In this document: piece after piece, positions 22,109-33,958 of the stretch | How positions within the stretch are numbered: position 1 is the first letter of the stretch | Layout: each line of letters starts with the position of its first letter | Origin: Kingdonia uniflora | Taxonomy: Eukaryota > Streptophyta > Magnoliopsida > Ranunculales > Circaeasteraceae | Assembly: GCA_014058105.1 (NCBI GenBank) | Contig: JACGCM010001272.1 | Coordinates: 1-64,000, forward strand | Direction: 5' to 3' | Length of the DNA stretch: 64,000 nt | The notes under the pieces: generated by a model | Seen by the model: the letters and a program-made list of their open reading frames with translations, nothing else | Databases searched by the model: none | What the model was told of the DNA's origin: nothing | Position numbers and translations under genes: made by a program

Positions 22109-24390
22109 ATGAGTATCTTACAGGAGTGGCCGGAACCAATAACCCGAGTCCAATCCCTATCTGATAGCGGTTCTCCCGTTATTCCTGATAGATATGTCAA
22201 GCCTCTATCAGAGAGACCGTCCCTTAGCTCCGGAGCAAATCCTATGAATATTCCTGTTATTGATCTTGGTGGCCTAGTTGGGCATAATGCAAAATTTAGA
22301 GCACTAACGTTGAAAAAGATTTCCCTAGCATGCCGTGAATGGGGTTTCTTTCAAGTTATAAATCATGGAGTTAGCCTTGATTTGATGCATCAAGCACTAG
22401 AAGTATGGAGACAGTTCTTTCATTTACCCACTTACAAGAAACAAGTGTATGCCAACTCTCCGAGGACGTATGAAGGGTACGGGAGTCGATTGGGAGTCGA
22501 GAAAGGCGCGATTCTCGATTGGAATGACTACTTTTTCCTTAATTACCTTCCTATGACTTTAAAGGATCACAGCAAGTGGCCATCTCTTCCCACTTCCTGC
22601 AGGTAATCTTACAAACAAAAAATAGTACGTTTAGTCTTACATTTGACATTGTAGCTAAACGATGAAGTGTTTTAGTACTAGCATATATCTGTTTGATTGA
22701 ATGTAGGGAGGTGATTGAAGCGTACAGCTACGAATTAACCAAACTATCTCGGAGCTTGATGAGTGTTTTATCCGTAAACCTTGGATTAGGAGAAGGGTAC
22801 CTACAAAATGCGTTTGGAGGGGACGATATTGGAGCATGCCTGAGGGCTACCTTCTACCCAAAGTGTCCTCAACCTGACTTGACTCTTGGCCTATCTTCAC
22901 ACTCGGATCCCGGTGGAATGACCCTTCTCCTCCCTGACGATCAGGTTTCGGGTTTACAAGTACTTAAAGGTGATAGTTGGATCACCATAAAACCCACTCC
23001 CAATGCATTCATCATTAACATAGGAGATCAAATTCAGGTATGCCATATCTCTATCTCTATGATAATCTAGGTTGTTCCTCTCTCTATCTATCTCTCTTAT
23101 CCTTTAAGGAGGAGATATTGGTTGGCCTATAATTTCATGAAACTAATATGGTAGTTTAATTTGCAACCAATCATTTAGACCTCATAAAGTGTTTGTTCAG
23201 TCTTTACTTGTTTTCTTCTCAATAGAGACAGGTTTAGATAAACTAGTAGTAGTAGTAGAAGTAGTATTGTGGGATGTAGCTCATGTTTGGAATCCAACTA
23301 ATACCTTTGCTAAACTTAATACTTTGTAAAATAAAAGATTCTTGTCATAGCAAACTTTTCTTACTATGCCTTTTATCTTTAATTAAGAAATTTCAGAGGT
23401 TAAATCGCACTATTCTTTTGTTTGGATGAGAGTTTTGATTTTTTTTTTTATCTTTTATTTTCGTGAAACAACAATATCCCCTTGTACAAGCTTTTGGACC
23501 TTGATAAAATCCAACAAAGTTTCATCAAAAAAACTGAAACATGGAATCTTTGCTAAACTTTTGTTGAAAAGTAGAAGATATATCATGATTATTTTGCTCT
23601 GGAAACTCAAAAACCATAAAAATATTGCAAGAGAAAAAAAAAACCATGATTGATTTGTGTTAAGGAGATACATTTAATACTTCTACTCTTTTAGCCAAAA
23701 CCACGAGTATGATAAAGATGAAGATAAAGTCTTAGCGTGACTAATAGAAAGCAACCATCATCTCTAAAAATATCTTAAACTTGACTGACATATAGCATAT
23801 TTTCCCTGTGTCATAGTGTTCTAGGGCTCACTCTAAAAGTAGTGACTAGCTCATATTGATCTTTTTCATCTATTAGGGCATCTGACTTCAATAGGCTCTT
23901 TACATGGGTTTTTATATAACCTCAACCAGAGGGCTATAAAGTATAAAGCATACAAATCCAGCTCCAGTATCAGTTCCGATCTCCCTTTTACTCAACTAAA
24001 GCTTTAAGTCTTTATATCATGTATAACAGTGTAAAAGTGTGAGTCATGGGGATTATATTAAACTAGCATGCATCGTAAATGGACATACTTAATATTCGTG
24101 TTGACTCGATCTCTAGCTTTTCATTTTTGACGAATCATTAGGTGCTAAGCAATGCAATCTTCAAGAGCGTGGAGCACCGGGTTATTGTTAATTCAACGAA
24201 AGAACGCGTGTCTCTAGCTTTTTTCTACAACCCCAAAAGTAATTTACTCATTCAACCAGCAAAGGAACTTGTGACACCATATAGACCAGCACTCTACCAG
24301 CCAATGACCTTTGACGAGTATCGGCTGTACATCAGGTCCAGAGGTCCACGTGGAAAATCACAAGTAGAATCTTTAAAGTGCTCGCAATAG
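22109..24390 (+). CDS. 2-oxoglutarate/Fe(II) dioxygenase, jasmonate-oxygenase (JOX) type
   Basis: Three exons, 22109-22602, 22707-23037 and 24142-24390, join in frame into a 357-residue protein with GT-AG introns of 104 bp and 1.1 kb. The start MSILQEWPEPITRVQSLSDS and the motif SPRTYEGYGSRLGVEKGAI are typical of JOX/At5g05600-like enzymes, which hydroxylate jasmonic acid at C-12 in the cytosol and so dampen jasmonate signalling. The DIOX_N domain covers roughly residues 45-165. The catalytic facial triad is present: His230 and Asp232 in SSHSDPGG, and His287 in SVEHRVIV. The 2-oxoglutarate-binding RxS is Arg297/Ser299. The length is close to the family norm of ~360-370. No defect was seen, making it the one apparently intact host gene. 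The exact substrate is inferred from family resemblance; a related flavonoid or orphan 2-ODD is possible. Confidence 0.9.
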
Positions 24391-25687
24391 TGTTACATTA
24401 TTATGATGTTGTAATCAGTCCTTTTTTCCTCGCCAAAATTAATTAGGTGTTAATACCTAATTATCAAGGGGTTTGTCAGATGTTTAAAATATGAATAAAT
24501 GAATGAATGATCATCTTACGAGAAATTCATAGTATCATATCCACTTAGTTACGTTTGGAATGATCCTACAATTCTCCATGCTGCTAACCATCTAAAGACA
24601 ATTGGCAAACAAGAAAGAAGATCTTATTATTACGTTTCCAAAAATAGTTTCGATGGTGAAGTACTCCTCTTGGAGTGAAATGGTCTACTTAAACTCTTAA
24701 AGGTTGATGTTGTTTCAGGCAGAGACACAGCATGGCCAATAATTTTGGCATGAGGAATCTGTGGGCGGTGAGACAAGTATAGGTTCACTTGTTTTTGGGT
24801 AGCTGGATACAGGGAACATAGTTAGGGTTTCTTTAAGTTTTGGTCTCTCTTAATTTTAGTGAATAAAGTTTTGACCTTAGAGTTTTTGGATGTTATCTTG
24901 GGTTCCTTAATCCATCTTGAACATTTTGCAAGTTCATATATAATGGTTCCTAGGCTTTTTTATCGTATGATTTTAACATTCAAAAAGTAGCACATTTAGG
25001 GTTTGGTCAAATTTTGAAACCTACTAATTTTACTATAAAAGTTTGCAATTTAGACTAATTCAAACATTTGGAGCTAACGGTACAATAAACTTACCCTGAT
25101 ATGGCCGCATCTTGGTTTCGGATTAATTGTTTTTCAACTGCTTCTAATATGAGGCCAAACCCGAAGCGTTAGCCAAAGGGATGTGTTCCTCACTTCCTCC
25201 GTGGGATATTTGGAAGGAGGGTCGCATCTTTTTCGGTATGCAGCTGAAGCTACTTTAAATTTCGTAGTGGTAATGTCTATAGGAGCTATTTTACTATTTG
25301 AGCTCCCAACTCTCTCAGTATATTCTCCTTTAAGCTTCTTTTGTAAAACCAAGTTTTCGCCAATGTATACAAATCTAGCTAGTAAGATACCTCATACTTC
25401 GGTGTTGTTACCGGGAAAATGATCAATATCATCTTGAGATACCTACCTCGTTAGAATCAGGCTCACTTCTTACAAAATCCTTCCTCACACATGGAATGAC
25501 ATGAAACCATAGAATTTATATATATAGACTATTTGAAACACTATTATAGTAGACTTGCAGATTTTTCACTAGATATCACTTTCTTTTGTGCCTATAAACT
25601 GTCAATCTTCCAGACATGGCTACAACTTAGATGGGCCTTGAGTTGGGCAGGGCTGGCCGATACCTTAATCCTATCCGAAGAAACTTA
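24391..25687. other. Intergenic, nothing recognised
   Basis: Downstream of the dioxygenase. A short frame pair at 25130-25420 is open on both strands but matches no family I know. Confidence 0.5.
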
Positions 25688-26310
25688 AACAACACAGACT
25701 ATAAGAACGGGAGGTTCCATCTCAAAACTAATTGGCTATCCCTAGGATCTAATATTTTGAGGTGCAAGGCTCTATGTGTCCGATGTGGGACTATATATCT
25801 CAACACGCCCCCTCATATGTAGCATAATTTTGAGCTCAGCACGTGGACAAATATTTGGGTGATGCGGAGTAGTACGTGGGCCGTTGAGCTCGACACGTGG
25901 AAGAAAGGCCCGTTCTGATACCATATTAGAACTGAAGGTTCCATCTCATTGCTAATTGGTTTTGAGATGAAACCTGCAGTTCACCTCAAAATATAAGATC
26001 TTGGGGCGACTCCTCTCATAGCCAATTGGCTTTGAGATGGAACCTCTAACTCTAATATGGTATCAGAGTAGGCATTCCTTCCATGTGTCGATCCCAACGG
26101 CCCACGTGCTATTCCGTGTCACTCAAATATTTGTCCACGTGTTGAGCTCATAAATTATCTCACACGTGAGGGGGCGTATTGAGATATATAGTCTTACATC
26201 GAACACACATAGCCTTGCACCTCAAAATATAAGATCCTGGAGCAACTCCTCTCATAGCCAATTGATTTTGAAATAGAACCTCCAGTTCTAATAGTTTGTG
26301 TTGTGAAACA
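25688..26310. repeat. ~620-bp foldback made of two inverted TRIM/LTR-like copies
   Basis: The left arm (about 25688-25985) and the reverse complement of the right arm (about 26000-26310) share a start near AACACARACTAT..GAAC, the segment ATTTTGAGGTGCAAGGC, GACTATATATCTCAA, CGCCCCCTCA, ACACGTGGACAAATATTTG and ACGTGGGCCGTTG. Each arm carries, in opposite orientation, TGGTATCAGA (26058-26068 on plus; 25915-25923 on minus), the initiator-tRNA primer motif. This suggests small TRIM-like LTR units joined head to head. No coding capacity is present. Confidence 0.7.
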
Positions 26311-26522
26311 AGGAATTATAATGCTGATATGTGAAACTCGCAGAAACATTTTAACGGCCCATAGGAACCTATAAAAGGAAAAGTTTCGAGTGAAAAACAC
26401 AATTTATACCAAGCCAAAGACATCCTGAATTACTTGGAGACTTCCTTCTCAGAAAGATGCTTCAGATCTAAACATTTTTAATTGCATCAAACTCCGTCAA
26501 GAGTATAAATTAACACCGTAGT

Positions 26523-28180
26523 TTACAGCGAATGGAGAATAATCTGAACTCCGTGTTGGGGGCGACTGGTGAGATGCTAAGCTGGGGAATGCACATAGGT
26601 AGGCGAGAGAGTAAAGGCGGTTGAAGGATCATTGAGAAAGAAAGCATCACTTCTATCATCGCAAAGTTTATGCCTATATATACACATTCGAGGACCCAGA
26701 CCAAATGGAATATAGGCCATAATGTTCTTAGCTGCCTTAGTAACTCCTTCTGCAAACTGGTCCGGCTTAAAAAGAAGAGCATATTCTCCCCAAATTTTGG
26801 GATCGTTATGTGATACTAGACAAGGAATTAACACTTCAATGTTTCCCGGAAGGAGGAGGTCTCCCAATCTTGTTTCCCTTGTAACCATTCTATTTTTTGC
26901 AACAACTGAAGGATATAATCTTAGAGTTTCATTAATTATCATTGTCATCTGCAGAAAAAAGAAAGATATAGGCAGTTGAAATCAAATACTCTTTTGAAAA
27001 AATAAAACAATATCGAAGACTGTAGTGGTAAAACAGCTTACAGTTTTCAACTTCGCAATGCCATTATCATCTGGAGTTGGATTTTTTCCTTTGAATATCT
27101 CTATTACCTCCTCCCTTGCCTTCTCTTGCCAATCTGTGTGAAGGCTAGAAGAAGAACACACCATGTAAGTAAACTTGTAGCTGTTTCATGCCCAGCGAAA
27201 TAAAATGTCTTGCATTCATCTATCACGTCTTCTATTGTAATCCTCTTGCTGTCATCTGCGTCTTGATATTCTCTTACAAGGAACCCAAGATAATCACTAC
27301 CATGCCCATTTAACTCTCCCATATTCATCTTCCCTTCTCTTCTCTTCTCCTTATCATCTGCTTGAAAAATTCCCGTATTCCATTTTCGGCTTTCTCTGAC
27401 TCAATTTCGTCTGATGATTTCATTAGCTTTTTACATAAGTGAGAAACTTGCTTTAAGTGAGGTGAAGAGAAAATGTCAAGATATAAATTGCATAATGAGG
27501 GCATTGGCCTATCTATTCACTTTACACAAAAAAAAAACTTATGGCCCTTACCCAATAAAAGGAATCTTTATCCTATGATGATTTCCAACAGCCAATTTGT
27601 CCAGATTCTCGAATATTTTTGCTCCTCCCAAGTAACTGCTCCCAAAAGCAGTTTTGGAAATGACATCAGCTGTTGAAACCTTAAATTCTTCTCAATCGCA
27701 ATCACAATCGCAATCGCAATCTCAATCTCAATCTCAATCTCCTTCCCTTCAAAATGGTTCCACTTCTCAAGCATCAACTCCACAGAAGTGAGCATTGCGG
27801 AAACATACCCTGCAAATAAATAATATTCACTTGCATCAAGAAAAATTTCAAATTAGATTACTACATAATTCTGAGTAATTAAGATTCACAGTTATAGTAA
27901 TAATATGGACAAAGGCAACTTACTTTCAAATTCTCAGCATGGAAAAGCGTGATTTGCCAACTTGCATTGCCTAACTTACTTTATCCCTTCTGTAGTCACA
28001 AAACCATCTCCTAATAACTTTTTCACAAAACCTACAGTCTTAATCTTTATGTAGACGCCATTTTTGTTGTTAAATATCTCTTTGATCAGATAAGGTTCTG
28101 TTACAATTAGTTGAGCAATAGAACCATATAAACTTTAGATAATTCCTCCCTGGCATGTAAAGGAAATGTAAGAGTTCTAC
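26523..28180 (-). pseudogene. Cytochrome P450, CYP72 clan (CYP749-like), broken
   Basis: The minus-strand exons run from about 28180 down to the TAA at 26523. First comes QLIVTEPYLIKEIFNNKNG and FVKKLLGDGFVTTEG with NHAFHAENLK (28140-27930), then MLTSVELMLEKWNHFEGKEIE (27795 down), then YLGFLVREYQDAD, ECKTFYFAGHETATSLLTW (I-helix AGxET, about 27200), and after a GT-AG intron MTMIINETLRLYPSV (K-helix ExxR). Last are YIPFGLGPRMC (haem loop, near 26690) and the end QHGVQIILHSL. Defects: a hexanucleotide expansion after GKEIE (27690-27745) with frame loss; a 4-base TATA-type insertion right after the haem cysteine (CIYRHK where CxGxNFAM is expected in the next frame); a stop replacing the residue after EGIK; and frameshifts near 27160-27400. 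The N-terminal membrane anchor is missing; a copia LTR begins 47 bp upstream. Such P450s are ER mono-oxygenases; the substrate is unknown. Confidence 0.85.
27690..27745. repeat. Hexanucleotide repeat inside P450 exon
   Basis: About eight or nine units alternating CAATCG and CAATCT (and one CAATCA), read on the gene strand as GATTGA/GATTGC. It encodes an alternating Glu/Ala-Ile run not expected in the P450 fold and coincides with loss of the normal frame. Confidence 0.9.
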
Positions 28181-28226
28181 CTATGATAAGTTAGAAACTA
28201 TTGGAAAATAATGGCTTAGTATCACC

Positions 28227-29132
28227 TGATAATGAGGACGTAGTGAATCCCCGGATTTGAACTGAGTCTGGAACTAAATGTGGACAGAAGCAGGTACTGA
28301 ATTGAACTGAAACTGTAACTGCAACAGAAAGAGTGTGAAGCTCGAAGTGTGAATCGCACACTCTTTAAGATCAATTTCCCGATCTGCCCAGAGGTGCCGG
28401 CAATGTATTGATCAGTTGTTCCCTAGGATACAACGAACAGAAAACTCTACAAACGCGGAGGTACTGATCACGCTGTACTTTAGTTGTACCACCAATATCT
28501 CAGACGAAAGCAAGAGCAAGAGGGGAGAGTTGAAAAACCAGAGAGAGAGAGAGAGAGAGAGATTGCTGTATTTTTCGATGATTAAAACAGTGGGGAGCTC
28601 ATTCCCTTTTATAGGCAAATTCTACAACGGCTAGTAATTAATATGAGCAAAACGGTTGTGTAAGTTATTAAATAAATATAACTGTTACAAAATAAATATG
28701 GTAGGAGTTACAAAAGCGTTTTGTCCGTTACAGGAGTTATAAAGATAATTAAAAATATAGCCGTTATAGATTTATATTTACAAAATTGTCCTTGGACTAT
28801 TTTAGTAAAAAGATTACGTAAGGCCTCGCCCAAGCCCCTGGGCCTCCAGAGCCAATTGCCCAAACCAGTGCCCAAGCCCAAGCCAGCCCAGCCTACTAGG
28901 CCTCCCGAGGGATGTCTATGTATGAGATGGTCTAAAACCTCCTCCCATGCACTCACCACTATACACTCCCTCGTATACTACTTGTATACCAGTTACAAGT
29001 GTACCTTGGGTTTTATCTCTTTCCATATACGTTTATCTCACCAATGTGGGACTAAAGTAAGAAGAGAATATGAATAGTTTGGATCACCCAGAATAATTTT
29101 ATAAAACCATTTTTAAGTTAAAAATCCAACCA
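28227..29132 (-). repeat. Copia-2 3' LTR
   Basis: ~906 bp. The minus-strand start TGGTTGGATTTTTAAC follows the purine tract. It contains a TATA motif (minus CCTATAAAAGGG, ~28610) just before a (GA)n tract and ends CATTATCA at 28227. Its first 335 bp are repeated at 33066-33405. Confidence 0.8.
28541..28561. repeat. (GA)n microsatellite in copia-2 LTR
   Basis: Ten or more GA units, located downstream of the LTR TATA box and so in the presumed transcript leader. Confidence 0.95.
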
Positions 29133-29148
29133 TCCCCCACTTATAAAA
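29133..29148 (-). other. Copia-2 polypurine tract
   Basis: The minus strand reads ATAAGTGGGGGA directly before the 3' LTR. Confidence 0.7.
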
Positions 29149-29765
29149 TTCGGTGAAAGACAATTGTTTCGAAATGAGATATATAAAACTGTGCATAAGT
29201 AAATGTGCCCGAAGACTTGGACCTTTACGTAGTAGACAATCCCTAAAACATAAGAATAATAAGTGATTTATGTCTTGAACTCATTATTCGGTTTTATGTA
29301 GTGAAGGAAAACCACATACAATCCTACTTGGTGCAACCTCTAAAATAGCCAGCACATTACGACCCTGTGCTTGATCCAAGTATAGGTGAAAGCTCTAGAG
29401 AATTTAGTCCCAATTCTCATAGGAAGTGGCCCCACTTTCACAATCACCCTGGTGAGTCTATCAAGAGTGCTCCTGTAGCTAGGCACCCCACTCAAAATAT
29501 AAGATATAGTCCTCATTAAGAGTTTTCAAGAAAACTCAACCTGACTCTCGCTGCAGGATGTCATGCACATATAACATATACACATTGGGATAAACTTTTG
29601 AGTTATAAAACTCTTAAGTTGCATGATTCAAATATCATGATATGGATTATTTTCCCCATTGAACCCCTTTCTTGGGATCTCCAATCATTTAGGTTGGGTT
29701 CCCACCATACCTGATTCTAAAATGGGCTTAAGTCCCATCCCTATCGATGTCTTCCATATTTTATC

Positions 29766-31070
29766 TCAAGACAATCCTTTCATCAAAGGATCTGCAAGAT
29801 TGTTCTTCGATCTTACAAAATCCACTGTTACTGCACCCGACGTGAGGAGCCCTCTCACTGTGCTGTGTTTGCAACGAATTGCTAACTTCTTACCATTATA
29901 GTAATTGTTCCGTACTCTAGCAATTGTAGCAGTACTATCACAGTAGATCAAGACCGACGGTATAGGCCTACTCCATAAGGGAACATAAGACAGAAGGTCT
30001 CTCAACGTACTTGCCTCCTCACTAGCAACATCTAGTGCCACTAACTCAGACTCTATAGTCGAATGAGCTAAAATAGACTATTTCTTGGACCTCCAAAAAA
30101 CTGCCCCGCCAACAATACTAAAAACGTATCCATTGGTAACTTTGGAATCATCTGAAAATGAGCTTCAATCTGCATCGCTAAATCCCTTAAGGACCATGGG
30201 AAACTTCTAATAATGTAAACCCAAGTTCATGGTCCATTTCAGGTACCGCATAACTCGCTCAATAGCACTCCAGTGCTCCAAACTTGGTTTACTCGTAAAT
30301 CTACAAAGAACCACTACAGTATAAGCTATATCAGGTCTTGTACAATCAGTAGCATATCTCAGGCTACCAATAATGCTTGCATATTCTTGTTGTCTAACAG
30401 CATCTCCTATATTCTTAAGTAATTTTACTTGAGGATCACAAGGAGTACATGCAAGTTTGTAATCATAATAGTTGTATTTCTTCAAGATCTTCTCAATATA
30501 ATGAGATTGATTGAAAAAAATACCTGAATTTGTACATGTGATCTTCATGCCCAAAATAACGCTAGCCTCACCTAGGTCCTTCATATCAAAGTTTTCATTA
30601 AACATGTTCTTGGTTTTTAATACGAGCTTAAGAGTAGAACCAAATATAAGTAGATCATCAACATACAAGCAAATCATAGTGCAGGAATTACCAGATACTT
30701 TATAATATAAGCATTTATCAACCACATTAATCCTAAAACCATTTGAAAGTAGAAGTTGGTCGATCCTGTCATGCCACTGTTTAGGAGTTTACTTTAGATC
30801 GTATAAAGTCTTCTTTAGCTTGCAGACCTTGTGTTCCTGACCAGGTAATAAAAAGCCTTCAGGCTTATCCATATATAGCTCCTCCTCAAGCTTACCGTTT
30901 AAAAATGCGATTTTCACATCCATCTGATGGATAATCAAATTGTGCACAACAGCAACGGCCAATAATACTCTAATGGTAGTAATACGAGTAACTCGGGAAT
31001 ATGTGTCAAAAAAATCAACATTTTCCTTTTGCGTATATCCCTTTGCTACTAACATTGCCTTATATTTATC
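29766..31070 (-). pseudogene. Copia-2 reverse transcriptase and RNase H remnant
   Basis: Minus-strand pieces are LVAKGYTQKENVDFFDTYSR and MDVKIAFLNGKLEEELYM (31055-30880); CLYVDDLLIFGS (active-site YVDD, about 30670); MKDLGEASVILGMKI; SLRYATDCTRPDIAY; then RNase H with SRPIPSVLIYCDSTATI and VDFVRSKNNLADPLMKGL (29980-29766). The long RT frame 30725-30207 is open, while neighbouring parts carry stops. The first RT third is degraded (31060-31560). Confidence 0.88.
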
Positions 31071-31564
31071 AATAGTACCATCCGGTTTAAGTTTCCTCTT
31101 TAATATCCATTTACAACCTATAGAACAGAACGGCTACCACGAGTTAACTCAGCTAATTCCCAAGTCTCATTAGAGATAAGGGAATCCATCTCATCGTCAA
31201 TGGCCTCACGCCATAAATCAACGTCACTAGAAGTTAACGCTTCCTGCAATAAGTTAGGGCCAGACTCGAAGTTGTTCACAACAAAATCTTTATCAAAATG
31301 TTTAGCCCTTTTAATCTGTTTACCTCTTCTAAGTTCAGAGTCAATATCTTGAGTGCCAATAGGATCCTCAAGTCAATGCACATTGGGGGTCGAAGATGTG
31401 GATGATTGAGAATCCCCACTATTACTATTATTACCTCCACTGTCTCTCAACTTATAAGGAAACTTGTCCTCAAAGAAAACTATATCCAAAGATTCTATAA
31501 TAATATTATCATGTATATTAAGAAATCTATAAGCTTTACTGTTAATAGTATATCCGATAGAAAT

Positions 31565-32440
31565 TCATTTATAAGCTTTGCTTTCTAGTTTTATCCTCTT
31601 AAGATCAGGTTTGCGTACATATGCCAAACAACCCCATACTTTGAAATAACAAACATTTGGCTTCTTGTTCCTCCAAATTTTATTAGGTGAAATATTAGAA
31701 GTAATATGAGGTATACGGTTTAAAACGTAACATACTGATAATAAAACTTCACGCCACAAATATTTAGGTGCACCAGAGCTAAGTATAATGGCAACTATAA
31801 GTTTAGTAAAAGTTTTATTTTTACGTTCAACTTCCATTGGATTCTGGAGAATAAGGAGCTGTAGTTTCATGTATAATCCCTAAAGATTCATACAAGTTTT
31901 GAAATTCATGCGAATCATATTTAGTGCCTCTGTCACTACGAAATCTCTTAATGTTTCTATCAAATTGGTTTTTGACCTCAGTAACATAAGTTCTAAACAT
32001 ATTAATAACTTCACTCTTATGTCTCATAAGATATACCTGAGTGTAGTTCGAGTGATTATCAATAAAAGTAATAAAATATATTTTTTTCCATTTCTAGTTA
32101 CGGTATTATCCATTTCACAAATATCAAAGTGTACAAGTTCTAATAGATGAGATTCTCTAACTATACTTTTATGAGATGTTATAGTGATCTTAGCTTGACT
32201 ACAATGCTCACATTTATCAAAATCATTTAATTCTACTTTAGGAATTAATCCAAGTTTACTCATTTGGTTAACTAATTTTTTATTAACGTGACAAAGTCTA
32301 GAATGCCAAATGTTGAAATAAGATACAATATAAGCAGAAGAAATATTATTATTATCAATTCTCAATTTAAATATACCGTTACAAGCAAAACCCTTACCCA
32401 CAAAAGTTCCCCATTTTGTCAAAATGTACTGATCTGATCC
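31565..32440 (-). pseudogene. Copia-2 integrase remnant
   Basis: Reading downwards from 32422 gives the HHCC zinc part (WHSRLCHVNKKLVNQMSKLG then CEHCSQAK), VHFDICEMDNTVTRNGKKY, MRHKSEVINMF, RSDRGTKYDSHEFQN, TAPYSPESNG (catalytic ENG region altered to ESNG) and LWREVLLSVCYVLNRIPH (31760-31720). The enzyme would insert element cDNA into the host genome. Frameshifts lie near 32080 and 31850. Confidence 0.85.
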
Positions 32441-32639
32441 AATCGACTAATGAAAACCTATTTTTTTAAGAAGAAAGCCAGAAACTAGGTTCTTCCTCAT
32501 ACTAGGAGTGTGCCACACATCCTTGAAGATAACAACTCGGCCAGATGTGAATTTTAGTTCAACATCTCTAGTTCCCAGTACCTTTGTAGTGTGAGAATCA
32601 CCCAGAAGAACGTTCTGGTCTTCAGGATCCTTATAGGTC

Positions 32640-33060
32640 TTGAATCAAGCCCTGTCATAACATACGTGGTGAGTAACCCCAGTGTCCAACCACCATCCAT
32701 CAGTCCCACCGATCATGTTTACTTCTGTGATCATAGCCACTAGAGGCTCTTCGGTCGCGTTCACCTAACCAATAGGTTTACCATCCTTTGCCACATACAA
32801 AACACACTATGGGAGCTGCTCCATTAGATTGGTGGTTTTGCTGGTTCCTATCATGGTTAGGATTTTGGTTACCACTATTATTGTTATTGTTCTGAAATGG
32901 TTTCTTGTATCCATTACCCTTGTCTTTCATAGCCTTACCCTTAGGTTTAAGATGTACTTTACTCTTTGGTTGAATCATGAGTACTTCATCCTTTTGATCT
33001 TGTTTTCTTGTTTCCTCCTCAACTCGCAGTCAAGTAATTAAGCTCTACATAGAAAACTCA
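32640..33060 (-). pseudogene. Copia-2 gag C-terminus and protease start
   Basis: A Lys/Asn/Gln-rich tail (KPKGKAMKDKGNGYKK, 32978-32840) leads into a zinc knuckle CFVCGKGW that is cut by a stop. It is followed by the protease site WWLDTGVTHHV (near 32690), where the usual DTGA/S is DTGV. The N-terminal gag is deleted. Confidence 0.75.
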
Positions 33061-33065
33061 TTGGT

Positions 33066-33405
33066 CTATTTTAGTAAAAAGATTACGTAAGGCCTAGCCC
33101 AAGCCCCCTGGGCCTCCAGAGCTGAGCCCGAGCCTGAGCCCGTGCCTGTGCCCAAGTCGGCCTGGCCTACCGGGACACCCGAAGGATGTCTATGTATGAG
33201 ATGGTCTAAAACATCCTCGCATACAATCACCACTATATACTCCCTCTTATACTACTTGTATACCAGTTACAAGTGTACCTTGGGTTTTATCTCTTTCCAT
33301 ATACGTTTATCTCACCAATATGGGACTAAAGTAAGAAGAGAATATGAGTAGTTTGGATCACCTGGAATAATTTTATAAAACCATTTTTAAGTTAAAAATC
33401 CAATA
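33066..33405 (-). repeat. Copia-2 partial 5' LTR
   Basis: Nearly the same as 28797-29132 (shared TATTTTAGTAAAAAGATTACG, GTATACCAGTTACAAGTGTACC, AATTTTATAAAACC). The downstream LTR half is missing. Confidence 0.85.
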
Positions 33406-33955
33406 AAAACTTAGCACAATTAGTGCCGAGTTTTTGTTGTTTAATACTTTGTTCTAGGATGTTTTATGTTATAATAGTTTTAATATAGTTTTTCAGTAAT
33501 ATTTCAATTCTTGATAATTTAAGGGCAATAGTTTAAGAAGTCCTTACCATACATGTTGATTCAGGAGTGTATGTGACGTTAAATTCCTGGTAAGATGTTA
33601 TGAGACAACTCTTAGACACTTCTTTTGTGTTTCTATGGAGGAACTTGTACGACGAGCCTTTGATTCCTTGTGATCTCAGTTAATTCTACAATTGAATTGG
33701 TCTCCGCCATTCTTTACAAAAAAAAGTCGACGATAATGAAGGATAGGTACAAACACAAACAAGCATAGATGGTGATTATTATTGTAGCAAAATCACTAAC
33801 TTTAAATAATTAGCTCAACTGAAAGGAAAATAAATGCTTATATTTCATATGCTGGGTAGGAATCTGTGGTTTGGGATGTCGTGGGATACGTAGTGTCTTG
33901 GATGGTGCAAAAAATCCTCAACTATTGATCTTTATTTTTATATTTTTGTTTGGTA
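33406..33955. other. Spacer, nothing recognised
   Basis: AT-rich with no protein or repeat identified. It may include the LINE 3' tail. Confidence 0.45.
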
Positions 33956-33958
33956 GGC

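Larger units (their letters stand above)
28227..33405 (-). mobile_element. Ty1/copia retrotransposon 2, 5'-deleted
   Basis: On the minus strand the order is a partial 5' LTR (33066-33405), gag C-terminus with zinc knuckle, protease, integrase, RT, RNase H, polypurine tract and a full 3' LTR (28227-29132). The rest of the 5' LTR, the primer site and the first part of gag are absent: the partial LTR runs straight into mid-gag near 33060. No target duplication could be matched. Many stops are present. Confidence 0.88.

Noticed and set aside
30511..31173. Plus-strand ORFs across copia-2
   Set aside because: They lie opposite well-defined RT motifs (YVDD, VAKGY) on the minus strand and show no domain of their own.
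28227..33405. CTTAG as a target duplication for copia-2
   Set aside because: CTTAG occurs near both ends, but using it would place the LTR termini at sequences that do not fit the TG..CA ends seen next to the purine tract.
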